This document shows positions 1 through 8,100 of a DNA stretch of 64,000 nt, one piece after another. The stretch is taken from contig NZ_OPYL01000004.1 in NCBI RefSeq assembly GCF_900343125.1, positions 124,001 through 188,000 on the forward strand, given 5' to 3'. A program made the position numbers and the translations under genes. Every line of letters starts with the position of its first letter. Position 1 is the first letter of the stretch. This DNA is from Dysgonomonas sp. Marseille-P4361 (lineage in GTDB: Bacteria; Bacteroidota; Bacteroidia; Bacteroidales; Dysgonomonadaceae). The notes beneath the pieces are model-generated. The model did no database searches. It saw nothing but the letters and a program-made list of their open reading frames with translations, and was not told the DNA's origin.

Positions 1-243
1 TTAAGGTAACAGAAAATAACCGCCTTAGGGTAAGGGTGAAAAGGTGAGGTAAGAGCTCACCGGTCTGCATAGCAATATGCAGAGCCGTACTACTTGCGAG
101 TTGTAAGACCATGTATACCGGCGCATGTAGGGCTGCTCGCCCGATGTCGGGGGGTAGGTTGCTAGAGGCTACTGGTGACAGCAGTCGTAGATAAATGACA
201 AACACCTTGCAAAAGGTACAGAACCCGGCTTACAGGCTTACTG
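1..243 (+). ncRNA. rnpB: RNase P RNA (rnpB), 3' portion
   Basis: This is the catalytic RNA of RNase P, which matures tRNA 5' ends. The 5' part lies outside the window. The block near 33-62 (GGTGAAAAGGTGAGGTAAGA then GCTCACCG) matches the conserved bacterial type A core. The 3' block CAGAACCCGGCTTACAGGC at 219-237 is the universal RNase P 3' signature. The RNA reads on the plus strand and runs into a T-rich stretch (TTTTTTTTCTTTTC from about 244). The exact 3' end is estimated, because its P1 partner strand is not visible. Confidence 0.93.
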
Positions 244-257
244 TTTTTTTTCTTTTC
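244..257 (+). terminator. T-run terminating rnpB
   Basis: A run of eight T followed by CTTTTC immediately follows the conserved RNase P 3' end. It is the likely transcription stop, with the closing P1 helix acting as the terminator stem. The 240 bases between here and the next gene are AT-rich and show nothing else I can support. Confidence 0.55.
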
Positions 258-482
258 TAACTTTCAACAATATTCTCTTCTTCAATAAATATCATTCCAT
301 AAGATCCTATTGGGCTGTTTACATGAATATATAAGATTAATTGAAGAAACTACAAGGTCCTTTAAAATAAAACAAAAAAACATTTGCTCCTTAGTTATCA
401 GATGATTACATTTGGATAACATATAATCTAATACTCAGATAAGTATAGCGTTAATCTGAATAATATTATAAAAAATGCCCAA

Positions 483-1706
483 ATGAAAAAAAAACAATTC
501 AATCAATTATTTGACCGACGAGACTTTATTAAGTTGGCCGGTTTAGGACTGGGAACAGGAATAGTCGGAATGCAGTATTCGTGCAAAAGCAACCAAAAAG
601 TAGTTATTCAAGGATTTGAAGATTCTGGTAGTGAAGCCGAATCATCGAAAATCTGGACTCCTGTTTCTGACAGAAAAGTACGTGTGGGACTTGTAGGCTA
701 TGGAGTTTGTGAATTTGCTGCCGCTTTTGGATTTCAGGATCATCCCAACGTTGAGGTAGTGGCTGTCAGCGATCTTATCCCCGAACGCTGTGCAAAATTA
801 GCTGAAGTAACAAAGTGTAAGAAAACGTACTCATCTTTGGAGGAACTTATCAAAGACGACAGTATTGAAGCCGTTTTTGTAGCTACTGATGCACCAAGCC
901 ATGCAAAACACTGTATCGAAGTGTTAAATCATGGAAAACATGTTGCTTGTGCGGTTCCAGCCGTATTTGGTTCATTGGAAGATGCCGAAAAACTATTCGA
1001 AACCGTCAAAAAATCAGGTCTAAAATATATGATGTTCGAAACATCTATGTTCAGAGCAGACCTTTATGCAATGCGTCAGATTTATCTGGCGGGAGGACTT
1101 GGGACACTTGCTTATGCTGAAGGCGAATATTGGCATTATTCGAAAGATGGAATAGATTCGTTTAAAAACTGGCGCCACGGAATGCCCCCTCAATGGTACC
1201 CTACGCACTCTGATGCCTATTTTGTAGGAGTTACAGGAGGTAGTTTTCTAGAAGTATCTTGCTTAGGTTTGCCTTCCAAATTTGAAAGGTATCAGCCACA
1301 GAATAACATCTATAAAAACCCGTTTGGAACCGAAATATCGTTTTACCGTACCAGCGAAGGAGGAACAGCGCGTATGGGACGAAGCTCAGACACCTATGGT
1401 CATGGATATGGATCCGAGACTGGAAGAGTAAGGGGTACAAAAGGATCTTATTATGAGAAGTATGAAGGTTTGGAAGAAAATCTCCCTGATGTAACACGTC
1501 CAGCACTTCCTCCGGGAGTACCTGGAGGAGGACATGGAGGTTCGCATGGGCGTCTTACCGATGAATTTATTACGGCTATTCTACAAGACCGAAAACCTTT
1601 GGTTGACATAGCAATGTCGCTGAATATGACGGTGGGAGGGATTGTTGCACATCAATCGGCTATGAGAGATGGCGAATGGTTGAAGATTCCACAATTTAAA
1701 CTCTAG
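483..1706 (+). CDS. Tat-exported Gfo/Idh/MocA family protein, atypical active site
   Basis: This 407-residue protein has a twin-arginine signal (RRDFIK, Arg12-Arg13, then a hydrophobic stretch). The signal ends near Cys34 (QYSC), which could be a poor lipobox. A Rossmann NAD(P)-binding fold follows (GLVGYGVCEF about 69-78; AVSDL about 94-98). The family usually carries an E/Q-K-P motif whose Lys is catalytic. Here residues 156-160 read CAVPA with no Lys. The usual Asp-x-Gly-x-His segment is GGSFLEVSCLGLP (about 252-264), again lacking both catalytic residues. The protein is probably periplasmic. Oxidoreductase activity is therefore doubtful, and its substrate cannot be told from the sequence. 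It is a single gene followed by a strong terminator. Confidence 0.85.
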   Translation: MKKKQFNQLFDRRDFIKLAGLGLGTGIVGMQYSCKSNQKVVIQGFEDSGSEAESSKIWTPVSDRKVRVGLVGYGVCEFAAAFGFQDHPNVEVVAVSDLIPERCAKLAEVTKCKKTYSSLEELIKDDSIEAVFVATDAPSHAKHCIEVLNHGKHVACAVPAVFGSLEDAEKLFETVKKSGLKYMMFETSMFRADLYAMRQIYLAGGLGTLAYAEGEYWHYSKDGIDSFKNWRHGMPPQWYPTHSDAYFVGVTGGSFLEVSCLGLPSKFERYQPQNNIYKNPFGTEISFYRTSEGGTARMGRSSDTYGHGYGSETGRVRGTKGSYYEKYEGLEENLPDVTRPALPPGVPGGGHGGSHGRLTDEFITAILQDRKPLVDIAMSLNMTVGGIVAHQSAMRDGEWLKIPQFKL

Positions 1707-1735
1707 AATAGATTTCGAACTAAATACGAATAAAC

Positions 1736-1768
1736 ACAACACCCAATATTACTACTATTGGGTGTTGT
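1736..1768 (+). terminator. Intrinsic terminator after Gfo/Idh/MocA gene
   Basis: Perfect 13-bp stem (ACAACACCCAATA at 1736-1748 with TATTGGGTGTTGT at 1756-1768), 7-nt loop, then TTTC. It lies 30 nt after the stop codon. Confidence 0.85.
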
Positions 1769-1958
1769 TTCATCTAATTATCAATATCTAATTTATTCAA
1801 AACTCCCTTTATCGTCTCTCATATAGATCTTGTAGTTAGTCGACTCCTTAATCTAAAAACAAGAAAGGAAAGTAATAGAGACCGATTTACAGGCTACTTT
1901 TATTCTTTTCAAGTCAGGTTTATCTCTTCAATGAATAAGGTCTCTTAAAATATTTTTA

Positions 1959-1966
1959 TAACTTTG
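1959..1966 (+). promoter_or_regulatory. Bacteroidetes-type -7 box (TAACTTTG)
   Basis: TAACTTTG fits the Bacteroidetes TAnnTTTG -7 element. It lies 25 nt before the lipoprotein ATG at 1992. No clear -33 TTG lies at the expected distance, so this is motif evidence only. Confidence 0.4.
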
Positions 1967-1991
1967 ATTATAAACTTTAAAAATACTACAT

Positions 1992-2459
1992 ATGAAAAAA
2001 CTATTATTATTTATTGGTCTAGCATTATTTTTGTTTTCGTGCAGCGAAGATGATAAAGAAGACAAATATGCAAAAGACATTGTTGGTTATTGGGTTCTTG
2101 ATCACATAAGCCCAACAGTTAAGGCAAACAGCGAAGCAAACATACAAGAAGTTGAAAATTTTATCCGAGAGTATGGTGAACCTAATTCTGCATGGAAATT
2201 CCTTGATAATGGTAAAGTATATACCTTCAGTTGGACAAACGACAAGGATGAATGGAAATATTCTATAAATGGAAACGAGTTGACCATGGTGCTAACTTAT
2301 GATGGAGAAGAACAAGGAGGTCCCATCACTGATAGATTTGAAATAAGAGAAGACAAATTCATTATATATTACGACTATCTAGATTGGGTTAAAGGCAACT
2401 TTTCTCCTGATGCAGGTATAACAGAAGCTACTGCTGCTATATATTATGTAAGGCAATAA
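1992..2459 (+). CDS. Small lipoprotein, lipocalin-like
   Basis: This 155-residue protein has a lipoprotein signal peptide (hydrophobic residues 4-16, then LFSC with Cys17), followed by an acidic linker (SEDDKEDK). The mature part starts VGYWVLDHI and continues in alternating short beta-like strands (AWKFLDNGKVYTF, WKYSINGNELTMVL, FEIREDKFIIYY). This is the pattern of Bacteroidetes lipocalin-like or DUF5004-type lipoproteins, in which a Gly-x-Trp opens the barrel. The exact family is not established. It is a single-gene unit with its own -7 box and terminator. Ligand and role are unknown. Confidence 0.8.
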   Translation: MKKLLLFIGLALFLFSCSEDDKEDKYAKDIVGYWVLDHISPTVKANSEANIQEVENFIREYGEPNSAWKFLDNGKVYTFSWTNDKDEWKYSINGNELTMVLTYDGEEQGGPITDRFEIREDKFIIYYDYLDWVKGNFSPDAGITEATAAIYYVRQ

Positions 2460-2502
2460 ATCGAATACTTTATATTTATACTACTAATATAAATAAGATA
2501 AA

Positions 2503-2532
2503 AAAGCTACACGTTTTGAGACCTGTAGCTTT
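2503..2532 (+). terminator. Intrinsic terminator after lipoprotein gene
   Basis: Stem AAAGCTACA (2503-2511) with TGTAGCTTT (2524-2532), followed by ATTTTTTT. Confidence 0.85.
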
Positions 2533-2647
2533 ATTTTTTTAGCAGCCCTTATAATTGGTAGTGGAATAGGTATATTTGGTACAAGATATATTTTGTTTCC
2601 TATCCCCCTTCCTCTCTCCAAAAGCCTTTACCATATATTTCAAAAGT

Positions 2648-3517
2648 TTAGGGAAGCTTAAAAATAATCGGTAAAGCGTATCTTACAGCAACTTTTTCCC
2701 CTTTGTTTTCACCAGGAATCCAATTAGGCATCAATTCTACTATTCGTTCTGCTTCTTTTGCTAAAACCAAGGAAATTGCAGGACATTTATCATTATGTCG
2801 ACAGCGGACAACACCGAAAACGTCAAAAATTTCTCCTGTAGGTGATACAACAAATTGCACCACTACACTTCCTTCTTCTTTGTATTCTATTGCCTCGGCA
2901 GGATATTGCATATTATCTGAGATGAATTTCTTCAAAGCATTCGCACCTCCAGGAAATTGAGGAAACTTTTCTGCTAATTCGCAAACTTCACCTTGATATT
3001 TTTCTACTCGTAATGGCAAAGCTTTTAATTTAATTTCATTATTTTCAGACTCGTATACACCATTGAGCAAATAGGTAGTTCTTACGATCTCCCCGTTAGC
3101 GAGTTTACCTGGACTCCATTTTCCCATTGTTTTTGCGACACGAAGCACTTCGGCATCTAAAGCGGGATAACTCCCAGAATAGATACTAAAACTATTCAGA
3201 GAACCATCTTTTTCTACAATAAAGTGTATACTAACACTATTGTCACTTCTATTTAACTTTATTTCTTTCGGAAAATGTACGTTGTTATTGATATATTGCC
3301 ATACATTACCAGTTAAGCATTCAGGTAAAGTTCCACCTCCTCTAACAATATGAACATCTTTATAGAGTTTTTCTTGTAAAAGATTCGTTGTCATATCCCT
3401 TATGGCTTCCTCAGGGTACTTCATATTTTTCTCTTCAGGAGCATCTTCATTTCCCATTACATTTCCTACACTAATTAGAAATAGGAAACTAAATAAAATG
3501 TTAATCGTTTTTTTCAT
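2648..3517 (-). CDS. Secreted protein with two TonB C-terminal-type domains
   Basis: This 289-residue protein has an N-terminal Sec signal peptide (hydrophobic 7-22, cleavage near VMG-NE). Two TonB_C-like units follow. The first is about 75-160 (NVHFPKEIKLN, VSIHFIVEKDGSLNSFSI, WSPGKLANGEIV). The second is about 185-289 (QFPGGANALKKFISDNMQYP, VVVQFVVSPTGEI, WIPGENKGEKVAVRYALPI). The second is the more canonical energy-transducer domain. There is no transmembrane anchor and no Pro-rich linker, so it is unlikely to be a working TonB energy transducer. It is more likely a periplasmic binding or scaffolding protein. It is single-gene and transcribed away from the preceding lipoprotein gene. Confidence 0.82.
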   Translation of the reverse strand: MKKTINILFSFLFLISVGNVMGNEDAPEEKNMKYPEEAIRDMTTNLLQEKLYKDVHIVRGGGTLPECLTGNVWQYINNNVHFPKEIKLNRSDNSVSIHFIVEKDGSLNSFSIYSGSYPALDAEVLRVAKTMGKWSPGKLANGEIVRTTYLLNGVYESENNEIKLKALPLRVEKYQGEVCELAEKFPQFPGGANALKKFISDNMQYPAEAIEYKEEGSVVVQFVVSPTGEIFDVFGVVRCRHNDKCPAISLVLAKEAERIVELMPNWIPGENKGEKVAVRYALPIIFKLP

Positions 3518-3764
3518 AATGTATATATTTAACAGTTAAAGGTAACATAGAACAATAGACAAGTATTAAACAAACACAGATCTACTATTTTTTAGTAAAT
3601 ATACGAAAACACAACAGCTGTCCTAATATTTTTATAAAAAATGTAGAATTTTAATTATGTCTCTTATAATCGCAAAATCGAATTGTGCAAATTTATAAAA
3701 TGAAATGTACATCAAAACACACGCATACACATTTGAAATACATTCACAATTATACAAATATAGC

Positions 3765-3794
3765 AAAAGCCATTCAACAATATGAATGGCTTTT
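3765..3794 (-). terminator. Hairpin downstream of the SGNH remnant
   Basis: Stem AAAAGCCATTC (3765-3775) and GAATGGCTTTT (3784-3794), loop 8 nt. It is symmetrical in sequence, and on the minus strand it closes the SGNH remnant ending at 3822. The rest of 3518-3764 is AT-rich with nothing I can support. Confidence 0.7.
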
Positions 3795-3821
3795 TAATTG
3801 TATTTAAACATCAATTAAATA

Positions 3822-4445
3822 CTATTTCAATGCAATTAAAACTGCACCTGTCATTCCATCAGCAATCTGATGATAACCCTCTGCACGTGGATGAACATCA
3901 TTATTTGCCATTAATAACGTTTCATTGTATCTGTTTGCTACTTTCTGATCTATTATTGGATAACCATAAAATCTATCCATTGCAAATCCACTTTGAGAGA
4001 TAATAACATTCGGATGATCAGTGAACTTTTCTACTGCTTTTTTACTGAAATTAAAGATATTATATCGCAACATATTCCGACTGGTTGAACGCAAATCACT
4101 ATTCCTGGATTTTGGCATACAAAGCACCACTTTTCCATTCGGATTGTCTGCTGTAAAAGCATCAACAATCTTTTTGACATTGGTGATAATTGTGTTTAAC
4201 TGAGAATCTGAAAATAGATTTCCTGATAAATCATTTATACCGCAATCCATAGTCAAAACGTCTATTTTGGTATCGTTATCCAAGCCTAAAACTTCGGTTC
4301 GATAATACTCGAAATTTAAAGAACCAATCCCTTCATTATCTTTGAATACTGAATAACTTATTTTATCAACTGATGTCACAGTTAATGTTGGATATTTGTT
4401 TGAATTATCAAATATAGAAAAAGCGCTGATATTCTGCAATATCAA
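3822..4445 (-). pseudogene. 5'-truncated SGNH/GDSL hydrolase remnant next to tmRNA
   Basis: The open frame covers 207 residues and contains SGNH esterase blocks: MDCGINDL (block III, G-x-N-D) and NNDVHPRAEGYHQIADGM (block V, with catalytic D-x-x-H). The N-terminal GDS block with the nucleophile Ser is absent. The only possible start at the 5' end is a TTG, and an in-frame TAA lies five codons upstream. That TTG sits inside the tmRNA terminator hairpin. The first in-frame Met of the conserved part is at MDCGINDL. I infer the 3' remnant of a larger gene, joined to the tmRNA 3' end by recombination. SGNH domains of this kind also occur in phage tail proteins, which would suit a prophage relic, but this is not proven. 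Confidence 0.65.
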
Positions 4446-4449
4446 CGCT
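4422..4449 (-). terminator. tmRNA terminator (overlaps SGNH remnant start)
   Basis: On the minus strand AGCGTTGATATT, loop GCAG, AATATCAGCGCT, then TTTTTC. This is a 12-bp stem with one G-T pair, beginning 28 nt beyond the tmRNA 3' end. The stem overlaps the first codons of the SGNH remnant. Confidence 0.85.
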
Positions 4450-4476
4450 TTTAAATTAATTTAGATTAACATCAAG

Positions 4477-4872
4477 TGGAGCTGGAGGGACTTGAACCCT
4501 CGTCCAAACAAGGAACTAATTTGCTTTCTACATGCTTATCTCCGCTTAAATTTTAGTGAATGAGCAAGACCGAAGCCACCAACTCAAACCTTAGCTTTTT
4601 TAGTTTCAGATAGAAGCCAAAGCCTCCCCTATCCTGTCTCCGATTTATCTGCACCACCTAATCGGAATGCTTCGAAGCCACAGCTTCCGGGTGATGTCTT
4701 GTCCTCACACCTGTGCAAGGATTAAGCTAAAATCTACTATACTTCGATTAAGCAGCAAGAGCGTAATTGTTATTGCCAGTTAAAATTTTGACGTCTGAGA
4801 TTATAGTGCCAGCCGACTACGCACTGCATGCTTACAAACCACTTCATCTCGCTGTCAAAGCCAGTCAGCCCC
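4477..4872 (-). ncRNA. ssrA: Transfer-messenger RNA (tmRNA)
   Basis: tmRNA rescues stalled ribosomes and tags nascent chains for proteolysis. The 5' end (minus strand) is GGGGCTGACTGGCTTTGACA and the 3' end is GGTTCAAGTCCCTCCAGCTC followed by CA. GGGGCUG and CAGCUCC form the acceptor stem, and GGTTCAA with the following CCC gives the T arm. The encoded RNA is about 396 nt. The 3' CCA is not encoded: genomic CTT follows the discriminator A. A tag reading frame ending in ALAA-stop is present. The minus-strand promoter and terminator are both visible. Confidence 0.96.
4748..4777 (-). other. tmRNA tag-peptide reading frame (GNNNYALAA)
   Basis: On the minus strand GGC AAT AAC AAT TAC GCT CTT GCT GCT TAA encodes GNNNYALAA-stop inside tmRNA. 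The ALAA end is the usual ClpXP-type degron. The exact resume codon cannot be fixed from the sequence alone. Confidence 0.85.
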
Positions 4873-4938
4873 ATATGGTTTTATTATTTATAGCTCTTTC
4901 TTAATAAGAACAGACATAGCTAAATATTATATCTAGGG

Positions 4939-4968
4939 CAAAGATAAATATTTTACTACGTTTTTCAA
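4939..4968 (-). promoter_or_regulatory. tmRNA promoter
   Basis: Minus strand: TTG at 4968-4966, a 19-bp spacer, then TATCTTTG at 4946-4939. This matches the Bacteroidetes -33/-7 promoter spacing. The predicted start near 4933 leaves about 60 nt of 5' leader to be trimmed from the tmRNA precursor. Confidence 0.65.
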
Positions 4969-5110
4969 TAACATAGTCTCAAAAAGATTCTGTTTAAACA
5001 AACGAGATTCTGCTTCAATTTATTTTTAATATAATTTAATTAATGTATATTTGATAATTAGTTGTTGACTAAATAGATAATCTTAAATACATATTATAAA
5101 AAGTAATACC

Positions 5111-6469
5111 ATGAAAAAAGAAAAAGGGAGTCTAGACAGAAGAGAGTTTTTAAAACTTTCTGCTTTAGGTCTAGCTAGTCTTACAATTATTCCTAGTTGG
5201 TCCATGAATGGGGTACGCATTGCTCCTAGCGACAGAGTTACTTTAGGTTTTATCGGACTAGGACAACAAGGTCTATCCGACTTTTATAGTTTTAGCCAGG
5301 TTCCAGGAGTACAAGTTCTTGCATGTAGTGATGTCGATTCGTTAAAGACAGAGCGCTTTAAAAGACGCCTTGGTAAATGGCAAGCATCTATGAATATGAA
5401 AGTTCATTGTGACAAATATGAAAACTACGAAGAACTTTTAAACAGAAAAGATATTGATGCTGTTTCAATAGCTACTCCCGACCATTGGCATGCCCTTAAT
5501 GCAATACATGCTTGCCAAGCTGGCAAAGATGTATATTGTCAAAAGCCATTAGCCTATACTATTACCGAAGGTTTAGCTATAATGAGAGCTGTGCGAGACA
5601 ACAATCGTGTACTACAGGTAGGAAGCCAACAGCGCTCAAGCAAAGAGTTTATAAAAGCGATGGACCTTGTACGAAAAGGAGCAATAGGTCATATAGAGAA
5701 AATATACGCAAAAGTAGGTGATACCCCTACACCTTTTGATCTACCAAAACAAGAAGTACCTAAAAACCTTAACTTTAATTTATGGTTAGGGCCTCTAAAT
5801 GACCCTAAAATACATTATCACTCTGACATCTGTCCTACAATATCATTAGAGCCAGAACAAAATGAACAGTTATGGGGTGCATGGCGTTGGTATTGCGAAA
5901 CTGGAAATGGATATACTGCCGACTGGGGTGCTCATATGTTTGACATATCTCAGGCTGCAATAGGAATGGATGGTTCTGGACCAGTTGAGTACATTCCTAA
6001 AGGATACAATGGAGCAGAATACCTTACAATGAAATATGCGAATGGTATTGTAATGACAGAACAACCTTACCGCGACGATGATCCAAATGCTCAGGGTATT
6101 AAATTCATTGGCGATAAAGGATGGATACAAGTAGCAAGAGGTTTCCTACAAGCTTCTGACCCTAATTTACTGAAAGAGGATGAACGCACTGAAAAAGGAG
6201 TTGGAGCAGGTGAGTTTGAAGTTAGCTCTCCTCATATGCAAAACTTTATCGATTGCATGAAATCAAGGAAGAAACCAGTCGCATCTGTTGAAGTGGGCTG
6301 TAGTACTAACACTTTATGTTGCTTAGCAAATATAGCAACAGAATTGAAACGCCCAGTAAGATGGAACCCGGCAACACTAACATTCGTTGATGATACTGAA
6401 GCCGAAAACCACAGACTATATAAATACGAATACAGAAAGCCTTATAAGCTTCCCTATTACGATAAATAA
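5111..6469 (+). CDS. Tat-exported Gfo/Idh/MocA family oxidoreductase
   Basis: This 452-residue protein has a twin-arginine signal (DRREFLKLSALGLASL, Arg10-Arg11). A Rossmann domain follows (GFIGLGQQG about 46-54). The catalytic-type residues are intact: CQKP (about 143-146) carries the family Lys, and DWGAHMFD (271-278) carries the Asp and His. It resembles the periplasmic NAD(P)-dependent sugar or inositol dehydrogenase-like proteins common in Bacteroidetes carbohydrate-processing loci. No polysaccharide locus surrounds it here, so the substrate is unknown. It is related to the protein at 483-1706 but differs in having a complete active site. It is single-gene with a strong terminator. Confidence 0.9.
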   Translation: MKKEKGSLDRREFLKLSALGLASLTIIPSWSMNGVRIAPSDRVTLGFIGLGQQGLSDFYSFSQVPGVQVLACSDVDSLKTERFKRRLGKWQASMNMKVHCDKYENYEELLNRKDIDAVSIATPDHWHALNAIHACQAGKDVYCQKPLAYTITEGLAIMRAVRDNNRVLQVGSQQRSSKEFIKAMDLVRKGAIGHIEKIYAKVGDTPTPFDLPKQEVPKNLNFNLWLGPLNDPKIHYHSDICPTISLEPEQNEQLWGAWRWYCETGNGYTADWGAHMFDISQAAIGMDGSGPVEYIPKGYNGAEYLTMKYANGIVMTEQPYRDDDPNAQGIKFIGDKGWIQVARGFLQASDPNLLKEDERTEKGVGAGEFEVSSPHMQNFIDCMKSRKKPVASVEVGCSTNTLCCLANIATELKRPVRWNPATLTFVDDTEAENHRLYKYEYRKPYKLPYYDK

Positions 6470-6474
6470 TAAAG

Positions 6475-6505
6475 AAAAGCAGGAATAGTAATTATTCCTG
6501 CTTTT
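6475..6505. terminator. Bidirectional terminator
   Basis: Stem AAAAGCAGGAATA (6475-6487) and TATTCCTGCTTTT (6493-6505), then TTATTT on the plus side and A-rich sequence on the other. It lies between two convergent genes and can serve both. Confidence 0.85.
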
Positions 6506-6530
6506 TTATTTCTAATCAATTCCTACTCAA

Positions 6531-7886
6531 TCAGAAGCCATAACCATTTAGCATTCCTTGGTAGTATAATGGTTTTAATACTTCTACCTTCAATTGCCAT
6601 GCAGCTGCTTGCTCTTTAGACATATCCAGCATTGTAAAAGGGAAAGAAATTTGAGGATTTTTGTCATAATCAAATTCACACAATAAGACATGTCCATAAT
6701 CTGTAATAATAGGACATGCTGCATATCCATTATACTTCTGATCAGGAGTCTTACCTTCCATAGTTAAAACGAGGTTCATTGCCGCAACAGGGACTTGTTT
6801 ACGAACTGCAGCTGAAGTTTTACTTGTAGGGATACCAGCACAGTCTCCTAAACAAACAATATTTGGATATGTTTTATGAATTAACGTCTCTTTATCAACC
6901 ATAACCCATCCATCCGCGGCAAGACCTCCTTCAGTCCATGAAAGACCAGCTTCGCGCACAAAAGTAGGTGCTGACATAGGAGGAGTAAAATGCAAGAAGT
7001 CATAATCCTCTATTACAGGCGTAACAATCTTTTCATCACCTATTGTTTCTATTCGTTCCATATGAACACGCTTAGCAGCAGTATCAATACCTTTAACTCT
7101 TGTATGTAAAGTAATGCTCACATTTCGTTCATTATAGATTTCCAATAAGCGAGGTGTAAAATAAGGGACATCGTATAATTCCTTATCTGCCGTAAAATAA
7201 TCCAGCGTTACTTTATCTCTCGTATTTTGTTTACGTGCATGATGCTCTGTCAGCAAGCATATTTTCTTCGGAGCACCTCCACATTTATGCTTGGTATAAG
7301 TATCTGTAAAAACACCTCTCCCTCCTTTTTGAGCAAACTCTTGAATTGCTTTCCATGTTTTTTGCGCACCTTCAAAATCGTATATCGTATGAGCATTTCC
7401 TTGCCCTAATGTACTTTGACTTATACCCTCTGTTCTATCCCAATCAATTTGCAGACCTGGAGCTAATACCAGAAAATCATAAGATATTTTTCCATTCTTT
7501 TCTGTCTTAATCGCCTTCGATGAAGGATCTAGTTCTTTAACTACGTCTTTTACCCATGTAACTCCACTAGGCATACAATCTTTCTGATCTTTCCAAACAT
7601 CATCAGGTTCATACACTCCTGAGGCAACTAAAGTAAATCCAGGTTGATAATACTGACGATCACTAGGATCAATAACGGTGATGTCCGGTTCTTTTAGCCA
7701 ACGGTGTAATAACGCAGCCATACTTAATCCGGCACAGCCTCCACCTATTATGACTATCTTCCCTTTGGCATTACTAGAAAACTCGGTTGCCTTATATATT
7801 CCGGCTGCGGCAACAGTACCTACGGCTCCTGTTGCTGCCGCAATTTTAAAAAACTTTCTACGTGAGATTTTTTTGGTATCAGACAT
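6531..7886 (-). CDS. Tat-exported sulfide:quinone oxidoreductase (SQOR-like)
   Basis: This flavoprotein of 451 residues probably oxidises sulfide and passes electrons to the quinone pool. It has a twin-arginine signal (SRRKFFKIAAATG, Arg9-Arg10), then an FAD-binding GGGCAG motif (48-53) and a second FAD segment, CLGDCAGIPTSKT (345-357). Two redox cysteines match the positions known for the mitochondrial-type enzyme: Cys202 in KCGGAPKK and Cys391 in AACPIITDYG. The following CEFDYDKNPQ also resembles human SQOR. The Tat signal suggests a periplasm-facing, peripherally bound enzyme. It is a lone gene with no persulfide dioxygenase or rhodanese beside it. The family call is firm, the physiological substrate an inference. 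Confidence 0.88.
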   Translation of the reverse strand: MSDTKKISRRKFFKIAAATGAVGTVAAAGIYKATEFSSNAKGKIVIIGGGCAGLSMAALLHRWLKEPDITVIDPSDRQYYQPGFTLVASGVYEPDDVWKDQKDCMPSGVTWVKDVVKELDPSSKAIKTEKNGKISYDFLVLAPGLQIDWDRTEGISQSTLGQGNAHTIYDFEGAQKTWKAIQEFAQKGGRGVFTDTYTKHKCGGAPKKICLLTEHHARKQNTRDKVTLDYFTADKELYDVPYFTPRLLEIYNERNVSITLHTRVKGIDTAAKRVHMERIETIGDEKIVTPVIEDYDFLHFTPPMSAPTFVREAGLSWTEGGLAADGWVMVDKETLIHKTYPNIVCLGDCAGIPTSKTSAAVRKQVPVAAMNLVLTMEGKTPDQKYNGYAACPIITDYGHVLLCEFDYDKNPQISFPFTMLDMSKEQAAAWQLKVEVLKPLYYQGMLNGYGF

Positions 7887-8060
7887 TTAATTTTGTATTA
7901 TAATATTGTGGTTAAAATTTGTCATTACAAATTAACAAAAACCACGACAAAAAACCTATTATAATATTCTTTTTACAGGTCAAAATATATAAAAAAAGCT
8001 AATATAAAAAGACAAAAAGTATTATAATGATCTAAAAGAAAATAGTTACAAAAAAAAAGA

Positions 8061-8068
8061 TATATTTG
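8061..8068 (+). promoter_or_regulatory. -7 box (TATATTTG) of the ABC pair
   Basis: TATATTTG fits TAnnTTTG and lies 32 nt before the ABC ATPase ATG. No clear -33 element is visible. Confidence 0.4.
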
Positions 8069-8100
8069 TCCTAAGTCACAAAACTACAACTAAAAAAAAT

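Noticed and set aside
1805-1895. Imperfect inverted repeat (TATCGTCTCT with AGAGACCGAT)
   Set aside because: A one-base gap and long loop; no consistent role and likely chance.
3782-4003. 73-codon plus-strand frame over the SGNH remnant
   Set aside because: Antisense to a region with clear SGNH motifs; starts in a terminator hairpin and shows no protein character.
3822-4445. SGNH frame as an intact functional gene
   Set aside because: No ATG at the 5' end, TTG inside the tmRNA terminator, in-frame TAA upstream and the nucleophile block absent. Listed as a remnant instead.
4477-4872. tRNA gene at the tmRNA 3' end
   Set aside because: The T arm and acceptor stem look tRNA-like, but the matching 5' GGGGCUG is 390 nt away with a tag ORF between, so it is tmRNA.
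4985-5013. Direct repeat AGATTCTG upstream of the oxidoreductase gene
   Set aside because: Only 8 bp and two copies in AT-rich DNA; too weak to call an operator.
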